A program made the translations under genes and the position numbers. Below are positions 51,498 through 59,890 of a stretch of 64,000 bases of DNA, piece by piece. Position 1 is the stretch's first letter. Every line of letters starts with the position of its first letter. Under the pieces are notes generated by a model that saw only the letters and a program-made list of their open reading frames with translations, ran no database searches and was not told the DNA's origin. The stretch comes from Halarsenatibacter silvermanii (GTDB taxonomy: Bacteria; Bacillota; Halanaerobiia; Halanaerobiales; Halarsenatibacteraceae), in assembly GCF_900103135.1 (NCBI RefSeq), contig NZ_FNGO01000001.1, positions 1 to 64,000 on the forward strand, given 5' to 3'.

Positions 51498-52145
51498 TCA
51501 GCTGAGTGTGACAAGACCTTTTTTGAGAGCAGTAATCACAGCCTGCGTACGGTCATTCACATCGAGCTTGCGCAGCAAATTGCTGACGTGATTTTTGACC
51601 GTCTTTTCGCTGATATAAAGCTCTTCGGCTATCCTGCGGTTGCTCATACCCCGCGCCAGCAGGGTCAGCACCTCGTATTCACGATCGCTCAAAAGCTCTC
51701 GATAATCGGTGGTGTCGGACTGCTCGTCCTCCTCGCTTTCCGGTTCCAGAGTGCGGGGGAAAACCGTGCCGCCGTTCATAACCTCATCGAGAGCTTCCCG
51801 AAGCTCGCCGGAGGTTAAATCCTTCTGAATAAAACCCTCTGCTCCGGCCGAAGTCACCCGGTAGACGTACTCCTCATCGTCATGGATGGTCAGTATTATA
51901 ACTTTTATTTTGGGGCTTATCTCTTTTATCTTGTGGATGGCGTCGATACCATTCATCCTGGGCATGTTGAGATCGAGCAGAACCAGGTCGGGAAACTTAT
52001 CCCGAACCTTAGACACGGCTTCCAGACCGTCCTCTGCCTCGCCAACCACATGATAATTATCAAAAAAATCCAGGAGCTTGCAAATTCCCTCTCTGACCAG
52101 CCTGTGATCATCCGCAATTAAAACCTCGTGCTTTTTCGCCATCAT
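51498..52145 (-). CDS. NarL/DegU-type response regulator
   Basis: About 215 residues from ATG 52145. An N-terminal receiver domain has the acidic pair DDHR, the phospho-Asp in LVLLDLNMPRMNG near 55 and the switch Lys in IQKDLTSG near 105. A C-terminal LuxR-type HTH follows (LSDREYEVLTLLARGMSNRR, EKTVKNHVSNLLRKL). It is the partner of the adjacent DegS-like kinase, whose last codons overlap its start region. Confidence 0.92.
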   Translation of the reverse strand: MMAKKHEVLIADDHRLVREGICKLLDFFDNYHVVGEAEDGLEAVSKVRDKFPDLVLLDLNMPRMNGIDAIHKIKEISPKIKVIILTIHDDEEYVYRVTSAGAEGFIQKDLTSGELREALDEVMNGGTVFPRTLEPESEEDEQSDTTDYRELLSDREYEVLTLLARGMSNRRIAEELYISEKTVKNHVSNLLRKLDVNDRTQAVITALKKGLVTLS

Positions 52146-52147
52146 AC

Positions 52148-53305
52148 TCATCCTTTCTTTTGGTTGAGGGGAATTTTGATGTTGATGCGCGTCCCTTTAT
52201 TCCTGCCGGAAGATATCTTCAGCTCTCCATCGAGTAAATTGCATCTCTCCTGCATGCTTTTAATGCCGAATGATTTGCTTTTGGGACTGTCCCCGCTGTC
52301 AAAGCCAACTCCATCATCCGAAATTAAAAGATTCAGATGCTCGGAGGCAAACTCGACCCTCACCTGTCCCCAGCTCGCTTCAGCATGCTTTTTGATGTTG
52401 TTCAAAGCCTCCTGGACCAGCCGAAAGACAGTTATTTCATGCGGCGAGGGCAGTTTTTTTTCATCGCCCAGCACCTCAATATCGATTTCGATATCTGTTT
52501 CCTCCCGGAAATTTTCAATATATTCGCGCAGTGTGGGTATCAACCCCAGATCATCGATGCTCATCGGCCTCAGATCGTAAATTATCCGCCTAACCTCGCT
52601 GACAGAGGATTTGATGAGCTGTTTCAGATCCTCGAGTTCTTTTTCGGTGCGCTGCCGATCTTCATAGAGGGTGTTCTGGGCAACTTCCACCCGCATTACC
52701 AGGTTGGCCAGCGACTGGGCGGGTCCATCGTGAATTTCCCGGGCGACGCGCCGGCGTTCTTCCTCCTGCATCTGAATAACATCCATGATGAAGCGCTCGC
52801 GATCCTCCAGCTCGTCAAAACGGCGGGAGACATTTTCCATCTGTCCCTCCAGAAAATCTTTAACCATGCCGAGTCGATTGGTAAGGTTTTCGGAGCGTTT
52901 TAAAGTCCTTTTTGTCAATTGATGCTTTTCCTCGAGCTTGCGGCGTCTATCCTGCAGCTGCTGTTCCTTCTCGCGCAGGACCGCAATATCGACAGAACTG
53001 TCCTCTGCCTTCTTATAGACCTCTCTGACCTCTTCCTCGGAATAATTTTCAAAATCGCGGCTCACTTCCATCAGCCGGCGGCGGGCCCTTTTATTGATAC
53101 GCTCTTTTTTTTCCAGCTCATCGATAACTTCGTTGATCTCCTCTTTGATCATCTCGAGTTCGCTCTCTATATTTTCGAGTTCTTCCCGGGAAGATTCAGC
53201 TATGGCAAAAACATCCTGTCGGCTATCATCGATGATATCCAGTGTTTTATCGAGTATATTATCCAGAATCACGTTCAGATCTTCGGGGTTTTCGCTCTGT
53301 CTCAT
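52148..53305 (-). CDS. DegS-like cytoplasmic sensor histidine kinase
   Basis: A 385-residue soluble kinase with no transmembrane helix. Residues 1 to about 175 form long coiled coils (DegS sensor type). The HisKA_3 phosphorylation box is VAREIHDGPAQSLANLVMRV near 187, and the HATPase_c domain has the N box EALNNIKKHAEAS near 295 and G box SDDGVGFD near 332. It should phosphorylate the adjacent response regulator. The start ATG overlaps the butyrate kinase stop (ATGA), so signalling genes are co-translated with a fermentation enzyme. Confidence 0.92.
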   Translation of the reverse strand: MRQSENPEDLNVILDNILDKTLDIIDDSRQDVFAIAESSREELENIESELEMIKEEINEVIDELEKKERINKRARRRLMEVSRDFENYSEEEVREVYKKAEDSSVDIAVLREKEQQLQDRRRKLEEKHQLTKRTLKRSENLTNRLGMVKDFLEGQMENVSRRFDELEDRERFIMDVIQMQEEERRRVAREIHDGPAQSLANLVMRVEVAQNTLYEDRQRTEKELEDLKQLIKSSVSEVRRIIYDLRPMSIDDLGLIPTLREYIENFREETDIEIDIEVLGDEKKLPSPHEITVFRLVQEALNNIKKHAEASWGQVRVEFASEHLNLLISDDGVGFDSGDSPKSKSFGIKSMQERCNLLDGELKISSGRNKGTRINIKIPLNQKKG

Positions 53306-54393
53306 TCTCTCACCCCATCCAGACGGGAAGAGGCATAATCACGCGCTCTTTCCTCGCCGCGTTTTACTCTCAGCCCTCCCCTGACAAGATTTTTCAGCTC
53401 CTCGGAACCGGGATAGACATGAACAGGTCCGAGATATCCTATTCTCTCCTCGATTTTACCGGTTACATATGAGGAATGGGCCAGTCCGCCGGTTATGAAA
53501 ATGCCGTCGATATCGCCGGCTAAAACCGCCGACATCCGCCCAATCTCCCGGGCTATCTGATAGATCATGGCTTCATAAACAAGCCGCGCCTCTTCCTCTC
53601 CCTGCTCTATTCTCTCCTCAACCCGCCGGCCATCGGCGGTGCCCAGATAGGCGGTCAGGCCGCCCCTGCCCACCAGGCTGCTCTTTATCGCGGATTTGTC
53701 CGGCTCTTCTTGAAAGATGTATTCAACCAGGTCCAGAGCAGGCACTGTGCCGGCTCTCTCCGGCGAAAAAGGCCCGCCCTGATTGGCGTTGTTGACGTCG
53801 ACGATGCGGCCGCCCGGCAGGGGTGCAATGGAAATACCGCCGCCCAGATGAGCGCCGATAAGGCTGGCTTCAGCCAGCTCAAGATCTAAATCATCGGCAC
53901 AGCGGCGGGCGGTACCTTTTAGATTGAGCGCGTGAGACTGGCAGCGGCGGGGCAGCTCGGACAATCCGGAAAGCCGGGCCTCGGGGAGGAATTCGTCGAC
54001 GGCGACCGGATCTACGGTATAGGCTTTTATGCCGGCTTCTTCGGCCAGCTGATAGGCGATAATTCCGGCCAGGTTGGAGGCGTGCTCTCCGTTTTTGCCA
54101 CTGCGCAGATCATCGACCATCTCTGCATCTATCAGGTAGGTGCCGCCGGGTATGGAATCGAGCAGACCGCCGCGGGCGGCGATAAAGTCAAAATCATCGC
54201 TCTCATAGCCGGCTTCGCTCAGCTCAGCTTCCATGAGCTCTCTCCGCCAGTCGAGCTGGTCGCTGACGAACTCGAATTCATCCAGCTCCCCTCTGCTGTG
54301 TTCTAACACCTGATGCCATTTCCGTTTTTCGTCCGCAAAGACAGCTATTTCGGTCGATGTTGAACCCGGATTTATAACCAGCGATCTGTACAT
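53302..54393 (-). CDS. buk: butyrate kinase
   Basis: A 363-residue ASKHA-fold acyl kinase: LVINPGSTSTEIAVF at the N-terminus, AHLGGGISIAPLPGGRIVDVNNA near 185 and GDIDGIFITGGLAHSSYV near 295. It makes ATP from butyryl phosphate at the end of butyrate fermentation; branched-chain acyl phosphates are also used by relatives. The usual partner ptb is not adjacent. It lies between the D-amino-acid transaminase gene and the kinase gene, sharing four bases with the latter. Confidence 0.92.
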   Translation of the reverse strand: MYRSLVINPGSTSTEIAVFADEKRKWHQVLEHSRGELDEFEFVSDQLDWRRELMEAELSEAGYESDDFDFIAARGGLLDSIPGGTYLIDAEMVDDLRSGKNGEHASNLAGIIAYQLAEEAGIKAYTVDPVAVDEFLPEARLSGLSELPRRCQSHALNLKGTARRCADDLDLELAEASLIGAHLGGGISIAPLPGGRIVDVNNANQGGPFSPERAGTVPALDLVEYIFQEEPDKSAIKSSLVGRGGLTAYLGTADGRRVEERIEQGEEEARLVYEAMIYQIAREIGRMSAVLAGDIDGIFITGGLAHSSYVTGKIEERIGYLGPVHVYPGSEELKNLVRGGLRVKRGEERARDYASSRLDGVRE

Positions 54394-54408
54394 ACTTCTC
54401 TTCCTCCT

Positions 54409-55257
54409 TCAGCGGCAGAGCTGCCAGTATTCCTCCTGAAGCCGGGAGGTTATTTCGCCAGGACTTCCCTCTCCTATTTCAAATTCATCGATCTCGACAA
54501 CCGGCATGACCTCGGTGGTGGTACCGGTCAAAAACACCTCATCGGCAGCCAGCAGCCTCTGCCGGCTGACGCTTTCCCGGCTGCATTTAAAACCGAGTTT
54601 TTCGGCAATTTCCAGCACAGCGCGCCTGGTTATGCCATTCAATATATAATTAGTGGCAGGAGGCGTGATTACCTCCCCAGCCTCGACAATGAAGACGTTT
54701 GAGGATGTTCCCTCGGTGATGAATCCATCGCGAACCAGGATCGACTCGTAAGCTCCGGCCTTTTTTGCCTTCTTTTTTGCCATTACGTTCGGCAGAAGAG
54801 CCACCGATTTGATATAGCAGCGGGACCAGCGCTCATCGGGCAGCAAAATTGCTCTGACTCCGCGGGAAAAGTATTCTTCAGGTTTTGGTTCGAGCTCCCG
54901 GGCATACATAATGATCTCCGGTTCGAGTCCGTCCTCGTAAGCATGGCTGCGGGGCGAAACACCCCGGCTTACCTGAATGTAAAGATAGGAGTCCCTATCC
55001 CCGGAAAAACAGTTTATTTCCTCCAGATAGTCGCTGCACTCTTCTTTTATCCAGCCGATATCGGGCATATTAAAATCCAGTTCGCGGCCTGATCTCATCA
55101 ACCTCTGAAGGTGCTCCTCCAGCCGGAAGGGGCTGCCGTTCCAGATGGCCACAACCTCATAAATACCATCGGCAAACTGAAACCCCCTGTCCTCTATATC
55201 GACAGCCGCCTCGCTGCGCCGGATGATCTCTCCACTGCGGTAAACTTTATCGTACAA
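54409..55257 (-). CDS. dat: D-amino acid transaminase (class IV, PLP)
   Basis: A 282-residue fold-type IV aminotransferase. The order of motifs matches D-alanine transaminase: RGFQFADGIYEVVAIWNG, VSRGVSPRSHAY near 96, the PLP Lys in CYIKSVALLPNVMAKKKA near 147, TEGTSSNVFIV near 178 and FLTGTTTEVMPV near 242. It makes D-amino acids such as D-Glu and D-Ala for peptidoglycan. The start is TTG 55257 with AGAGGGGG before it. A branched-chain transaminase is less likely given the VSRGVSPR and LLPNV blocks. Confidence 0.87.
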   Translation of the reverse strand: MYDKVYRSGEIIRRSEAAVDIEDRGFQFADGIYEVVAIWNGSPFRLEEHLQRLMRSGRELDFNMPDIGWIKEECSDYLEEINCFSGDRDSYLYIQVSRGVSPRSHAYEDGLEPEIIMYARELEPKPEEYFSRGVRAILLPDERWSRCYIKSVALLPNVMAKKKAKKAGAYESILVRDGFITEGTSSNVFIVEAGEVITPPATNYILNGITRRAVLEIAEKLGFKCSRESVSRQRLLAADEVFLTGTTTEVMPVVEIDEFEIGEGSPGEITSRLQEEYWQLCR

Positions 55258-55271
55258 AGCAATAACCCCCT

Positions 55272-55511
55272 CTAGAAGAATCTGCTGATAACTCTCATCG
55301 CCAGACTGAGAATCAGACTTACAAGAACCATGGTCGTTATCGGAATATAAATCGAATAATTATCCCCTTCGATACGAATATCTCCGGGAAGCCGGCCCAG
55401 CCGACCCAAAAATCCGGGACCGGTTCCCAAAATGAGCAGCAAAAATCCCATGACCATAACAGCTGCTCCTATAAAGACCAAAAGTCTGCCGAAAGTTGAT
55501 GGATCGGACAT
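55272..55511 (-). CDS. DUF2905 small membrane protein
   Basis: A 79-residue protein with two transmembrane helices and the family's central motif GRLGRLPGDIRIEGDNYSIY. It is common in Firmicutes next to DNA-repair and tRNA-modification genes; the function is unknown. It lies between tatD and dat in one minus-strand operon, with gaps of 14 and 16 bases. Confidence 0.88.
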   Translation of the reverse strand: MSDPSTFGRLLVFIGAAVMVMGFLLLILGTGPGFLGRLGRLPGDIRIEGDNYSIYIPITTMVLVSLILSLAMRVISRFF

Positions 55512-55527
55512 TATTCGATTCCCCCGT

Positions 55528-56328
55528 TCAACCGGTTAAAGATTTCAGGTTGTCTTCTGCCGCCAAACCGAAAAGTTCGCGGCCATTTTCGACGGTGATC
55601 TCCGCCGCCCTTTCGGTTTCAATACCGTGGATTTCAGCCAGCTGATCTGCCACATGCTTCACCCGGGCCGGTTCGTTGCGGCCGCCCCGCTCGGGTTCAG
55701 GAGACATATAGGGAGAATCGGTCTCGATCAGCGTCTGCTCCAGGGGCACCTCCGCGGCGATATCTCTAAGCCAGTCCAGACCGCCGAAGGTTAAAAGACC
55801 GGTAAAGCCCAGACAGAGCCCTTCCTCGACCAGCTCCCGGGCCATGCCGGCACCGCTGGAATAGCAGTGGACGACCGCTCCCTGAGATGGCTCATACTCT
55901 GCGGAGAGTATATCTATTGTATCGCTTTCGGCCTCGCGCGAGTGAATTATGACCGGCATTTCCAGCTCGCGGGCCAGCCTCAGCTGACTGCGAAAGGCCT
56001 GGCGCTGGTCGGGGCGCGGGGAATTATCGTAATGATAATCCAGACCGGTTTCGCCGATGGCAGCGGCATTTTCACCCTCGGCCATATCGCGCAGCTGTCG
56101 GGCGGCATCGAGATCATAGCTGGAAGCTTCGTGGGGATGAACTCCGACAGAAGCAGTTATACCTTCATAATCGCGGGCCAGCCCGAGTCCCCGGCGCGAG
56201 GAGGCCAGGTCGGCCCCGGCATTGAGGATATGAACAACCCCGGCCTCTGCCGCTCTCTTTATTACCTCTTCTCTGTCACCGCTGTAACGGGAAAAATCCA
56301 GATGAGCGTGTGTATCGAACAATTCCAT
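55528..56328 (-). CDS. tatD: TatD-family metal-dependent DNase
   Basis: About 266 residues from ATG 56328, chosen because AGGAGG precedes it and because TatD proteins begin right at the metal motif FDTHAHLD. Other metal and active-site blocks are GETGLDYH near 90, VIIHSREAESDTIDIL near 125, VHCYSSG near 155 and IETDSPYM near 205. TatD enzymes are 3' exonucleases that act on DNA and RNA. It heads the tatD / DUF2905 / dat / buk / kinase / regulator operon. Confidence 0.92.
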   Translation of the reverse strand: MELFDTHAHLDFSRYSGDREEVIKRAAEAGVVHILNAGADLASSRRGLGLARDYEGITASVGVHPHEASSYDLDAARQLRDMAEGENAAAIGETGLDYHYDNSPRPDQRQAFRSQLRLARELEMPVIIHSREAESDTIDILSAEYEPSQGAVVHCYSSGAGMARELVEEGLCLGFTGLLTFGGLDWLRDIAAEVPLEQTLIETDSPYMSPEPERGGRNEPARVKHVADQLAEIHGIETERAAEITVENGRELFGLAAEDNLKSLTG

Positions 56329-56518
56329 GTATGCAGTCCTCCTTTGAAATTCTTCCATTACATTAATTATATCTTTCCAGCCGGCTCGATGCAACTCGGA
56401 GAAATAATTTTCTGCCAAAAGTGATTTTCTGTAAAGGTTTTCTTGCTTCAATCTTTAAATAAACATTAATACAGAGAAAAGTTGTCAGGATCAATAAATC
56501 CACCGGTCAGAACTGATA

Positions 56519-56548
56519 TTGTTTATATTTAAAAACCTTTGCTATAAT
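56519..56548 (+). promoter_or_regulatory. promoter for the H-NOX chemoreceptor
   Basis: TTGTTT at 56519-56524 and TATAAT at 56543-56548 are separated by 18 bases, a plausible sigma-70 promoter about 100 bases upstream of the receptor start. A fragment of the repeat family begins immediately downstream and would lie in the mRNA leader. Confidence 0.55.
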
Positions 56549-56556
56549 GATAATTA

Positions 56557-56623
56557 TAGCTTCCAGCATAAATAAATAAGCCTTTATAACACAACTATTT
56601 GACAGCTGAAACCAGGAAGAACC
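56557..56623 (+). repeat. MITE-like repeat, right-end fragment in the receptor leader
   Basis: About 67 bases match the right end of the full element (TAGCTTCCAGCATAAATAAATAAG, then AACACAACTATTTGACAGCTGAAACCAGGAAGAACC), with several differences. It lies between the promoter and the start of the H-NOX chemoreceptor gene. Confidence 0.65.
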
Positions 56624-56654
56624 ATAATTTCAACCAGCGAGGAGGAGAGAATAT

Positions 56655-58466
56655 ATGAAAGGAACTTTAATATCAACCTGGATCAATACACTCTCCCGTA
56701 TTTATGGGGAGGATACTGTCGATAAGGCCAAACAGAAATCAAGCTGGGATGAGACCCTGATGATCTCACCGATGATGGATATAGAGGATGATAAAGCCAG
56801 AGATCTGGTCGAAACTGTGGCCTCTCAGAAGAACTTAAAATCAGCCGAGGTCTGGAAACAGCTGGGCCAGGAGAATATCAATTCTTTTGCCGAATGGTTC
56901 CCCAGTTATTTCCGGGGCAGGCAGCTGAAGAGCTTTTTGGAGATGATGGACACCGTTCACGAACAGCTGACCGGCATGATAGAAGGGGCCAACCCTCCTC
57001 GCATCATACCGGAAACAAGAGATGACGACATCCTGAGGCTGACCTACCGCTCTCACCGGGGCCTCAGAGATTACTTTCTGGGACTATTACAGGGCAGCTC
57101 CGATTTTTTTCAGGAGGATATCGAGATAAAGGAGATCGAACGCCGTTCGCAGGGCGATGAAAAAGAGCTGATCGTGGATTTACATTTTTCCGAGCCTTTC
57201 CGCACCCGCAGAAGCTACCTTCTGAATCGGCTTCTCTCGCTGGGCTTTCTGAGAAGTCTCAGCGCCAAGACCGCCCTTTTCGTCTTTTTCATAACCACAC
57301 TCATAACCGGCATCGCCCTGCCGGGCTCCGAGCTCTGGTTTTATCCTCTGACAGGTGTTTTGAGCGGAGCTGCCACCTTTTTTGTCCATTCCGGGCTTAT
57401 GAAGCCACAAAAGCTTCTGCACCAGGAATTCGCAGAGCTAAAAAATCTCGATCTGGAGGAGACCTCGGTGGTGGAGACCGCAGACGAATTCGAAGAATTT
57501 TTCTCGGAACTGGGCGAAATTCGCGCCGCCATCCGCAAGGATATTCTCTTTATCAAAGGCGGGACCGACGATATGTCGAGCTTCACCCAGGATTTTGTCG
57601 AGCTGGCCGATGAGATGAACAGTGTTTCTGATAATATATCCCAGGTGGTCGATGACGTGGCTCATGGCGCTGAGGAACAGGCCGAAGAAACCGAGGACTC
57701 AGCCTACATCGTCGATCAGAACGTATCCCAGATCGAGGATCTGGTCGAAGCCGGCAAAGACAGCAAACAGCAGCTGAATGAGGCTGTCGAAAATATACAG
57801 GATTCGGCCGGCAGGGTTGAGGAAGTGAACGATATGATCGCTGATATTCGCAAATCCTTCGCCGATGTGGACCGACGGGGCAGAGAGCTCTCCGAGCAGA
57901 TAGAGGAGATCATGGAGATAGTCGAAACCGTATCTGACATCGCCAGCCAGACCAACCTGCTCTCGCTCAATGCCTCTATTGAGGCTGCCCGCTCCAGCGA
58001 GAACAGCCAGGGCTTTACGGTGGTCGCCGATGAAATCCGTGATCTGGCCGAGGAATCACGCCAGGCCGGTGAAAGAATCCAAAAAAATCTTCAGCATTTC
58101 ACCGAGGAAGTTCAGAAGCTGACCGAGGGAATCAGTGCCCAGTTTGAAAATCTGGAAAAGAGCGACAGGGCTCTTTCCGAGGTAACCGAGGCCAATAAAG
58201 AAGCCAGCAACAGAATCGAGGACACCTCCCATCAGATAGTCGACATCGTCGACCGGCTCAACAGCGAAACTCAGAAAATCAAGGAGGTCATCGAAAACCT
58301 CAACTCACTGGCCGCCATTGCCGAAGAAAATTCGGCTTCGGCTGAGGAGATGAGCGCCAGCGTCAGCGATTATTCCGAGAAGATAAAGGAGATGACCGAT
58401 TATATAGAGCAGATGGAGGAACTGGTCGAGAACTTCCAGGAAAGCTTCGCCGGCTACGACATATAA
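56655..58466 (+). CDS. methyl-accepting chemotaxis protein with N-terminal H-NOX haem domain
   Basis: A 603-residue receptor. Residues 1 to about 185 are an H-NOX domain like that of Caldanaerobacter Tar4: haem ligand His102, Pro115, the haem-propionate motif Tyr131-x-Ser133-x-Arg135, and the distal hydrogen-bond set Trp9, Asn74 and Tyr140 known from O2-binding H-NOX. Two transmembrane helices follow (about 208-247), then a long coiled-coil signalling domain with the hairpin tip ASQTNLLSLNASIEAARSSE near 435. It probably steers motility away from O2 or NO. GGAGGAG precedes its ATG. Confidence 0.93.
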   Translation: MKGTLISTWINTLSRIYGEDTVDKAKQKSSWDETLMISPMMDIEDDKARDLVETVASQKNLKSAEVWKQLGQENINSFAEWFPSYFRGRQLKSFLEMMDTVHEQLTGMIEGANPPRIIPETRDDDILRLTYRSHRGLRDYFLGLLQGSSDFFQEDIEIKEIERRSQGDEKELIVDLHFSEPFRTRRSYLLNRLLSLGFLRSLSAKTALFVFFITTLITGIALPGSELWFYPLTGVLSGAATFFVHSGLMKPQKLLHQEFAELKNLDLEETSVVETADEFEEFFSELGEIRAAIRKDILFIKGGTDDMSSFTQDFVELADEMNSVSDNISQVVDDVAHGAEEQAEETEDSAYIVDQNVSQIEDLVEAGKDSKQQLNEAVENIQDSAGRVEEVNDMIADIRKSFADVDRRGRELSEQIEEIMEIVETVSDIASQTNLLSLNASIEAARSSENSQGFTVVADEIRDLAEESRQAGERIQKNLQHFTEEVQKLTEGISAQFENLEKSDRALSEVTEANKEASNRIEDTSHQIVDIVDRLNSETQKIKEVIENLNSLAAIAEENSASAEEMSASVSDYSEKIKEMTDYIEQMEELVENFQESFAGYDI

Positions 58467-58604
58467 TCACCACTATCCTTCTGTTTTTCATCTCCGGCTT
58501 TTCGCTGCCGCTTTATTATGTTATAATTATAGTTCGATGCTGGAATCTCAGGGGTGCTCATAACCTTAATCTTTGAGGCTTAACCTGAGGCTTAAAAAAT
58601 ATCG

Positions 58605-58643
58605 GAAGCTTTTTATCCTGCAGTATAACTAAATAAGCTTTTT
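58605..58643 (+). repeat. MITE-like repeat, short subterminal remnant
   Basis: About 39 bases (GAAGCTTTTTATCCTGCAGTATAACTAAATAAGCTTTTT in sense, abbreviated here by its ends GAAGCTTTTT and AAGCTTTTT) match the right subterminal part of the full element. The termini are lost. It lies in the leader of the cysteine desulfurase gene. Confidence 0.5.
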
Positions 58644-58701
58644 CGCCGGGAAGTATACCCGGCATCAATCCAAAATCCAGCCTGGAAAGGAAGAATTTTT
58701 T

Positions 58702-59856
58702 GTGGACGATGGGAAAGAAATATATCTTGATAACAGCGCCACCACTCCCTGCCTGCCCGCTGCAGCCAGGGCTGTAAAAAAGGCTCTTAGACAAAATTAC
58801 GGCAACCCTTCCTCGCTGCACGGCCGGGGAGTTGAGGCCAGCAAATTGCTTAAAAGCTGCCGGCAGGAAGCGGCTGATTTTCTGGCCGCCTCCCCGCAGC
58901 AAATTTTTTTCACCTCCGGCGGTACCGAGGCCAACAACCTGGCCATTATGGGAACGGCCGGCCGTCAAAAACATCAGGGCAAACATATTCTGACAACGGA
59001 GATAGAACACCCTTCAGTTTACCAGCCGATAAAATATCTGGAAGAAAATAGGGGCTTCGAGGTGACGCGACTCAAACCGGACGAGCGCGGCTTTATATCG
59101 GCGGAACGGGTGCAGGAAAGCCTGCGCTCTGACACCATCTTGCTCAGCGCGATGCAGGTTAATAATGAAACAGGAGCCCGTCAGCCTCTCGCGGAAATCG
59201 GTAATATTATCGGCGGCAGCGAGCTGCCGCTTTTTCATGTCGACGCTGTTCAGGCTCCGGGCAACGTGGGCACCCGGCCGGCCGCCTGGCAGGCCGATCT
59301 GGTCAGCTACAGCGGCCATAAATTCCAGGGGCCGAAGGGCACCGGATTTCTGTATACCAAAGATCCCAATCTGATAGAACCGCAGCTGCGGGGCGGCGGT
59401 CAGGAGAAAAATATGCGCAGCGGGACTGAAAATATGCCGGGCCTGGCCGGGCTCGAGGTCGCTCTCAGGGAACTGCCCGGCCTCTCCCCCGGCGAATCCA
59501 GCAGCCGGCTCGAAGATCTGCGGGCTTATTTTCTTGAGAAGCTGGAAGAACGAATGTCCCGGGCGGTGCTCAACAGCCCCCGGGAGGACTGCGCCCCCCA
59601 TCTGATAAATTTTTCTCTGCCCGGCATCAAGGGTGAGGTCATTATAAATGCTTTGAGTCGGCGAAATATCTATATTTCCACCGGCTCCGCCTGCCATTCT
59701 CAGAAAGGCAGACTGAGCCGGGTTTTGCAGGCTATGGAGATAGAAGGGCCCAGGCTGGAAGGAGCTTTACGGGTCAGCCTCTCACCCTCTACCACCAGAA
59801 AAGAACTGGATGAATTTTTTGCAGCCTGTGCCGAAGAAAGCCAGCTTCTCTTTTGA
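58702..59856 (+). CDS. cysteine desulfurase (NifS/IscS family)
   Basis: A 384-residue PLP enzyme that takes sulfur from cysteine. It begins with IYLDNSATTP, has TSGGTEANNLAI near 72, the PLP Lys in SYSGHKFQGPKGTG near 202 and the active Cys in the loop STGSACHSQKGRLS near 325. A GTG start with GGAAAGG precedes it. thiI follows at once, so its main client is probably ThiI for 4-thiouridine and/or thiamine thiazole; no iscU is adjacent. Confidence 0.92.
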   Translation: MDDGKEIYLDNSATTPCLPAAARAVKKALRQNYGNPSSLHGRGVEASKLLKSCRQEAADFLAASPQQIFFTSGGTEANNLAIMGTAGRQKHQGKHILTTEIEHPSVYQPIKYLEENRGFEVTRLKPDERGFISAERVQESLRSDTILLSAMQVNNETGARQPLAEIGNIIGGSELPLFHVDAVQAPGNVGTRPAAWQADLVSYSGHKFQGPKGTGFLYTKDPNLIEPQLRGGGQEKNMRSGTENMPGLAGLEVALRELPGLSPGESSSRLEDLRAYFLEKLEERMSRAVLNSPREDCAPHLINFSLPGIKGEVIINALSRRNIYISTGSACHSQKGRLSRVLQAMEIEGPRLEGALRVSLSPSTTRKELDEFFAACAEESQLLF

Positions 59857-59890
59857 TCCGAACAGGCAGCTCAAAAAGGAGTGTTTTGTG

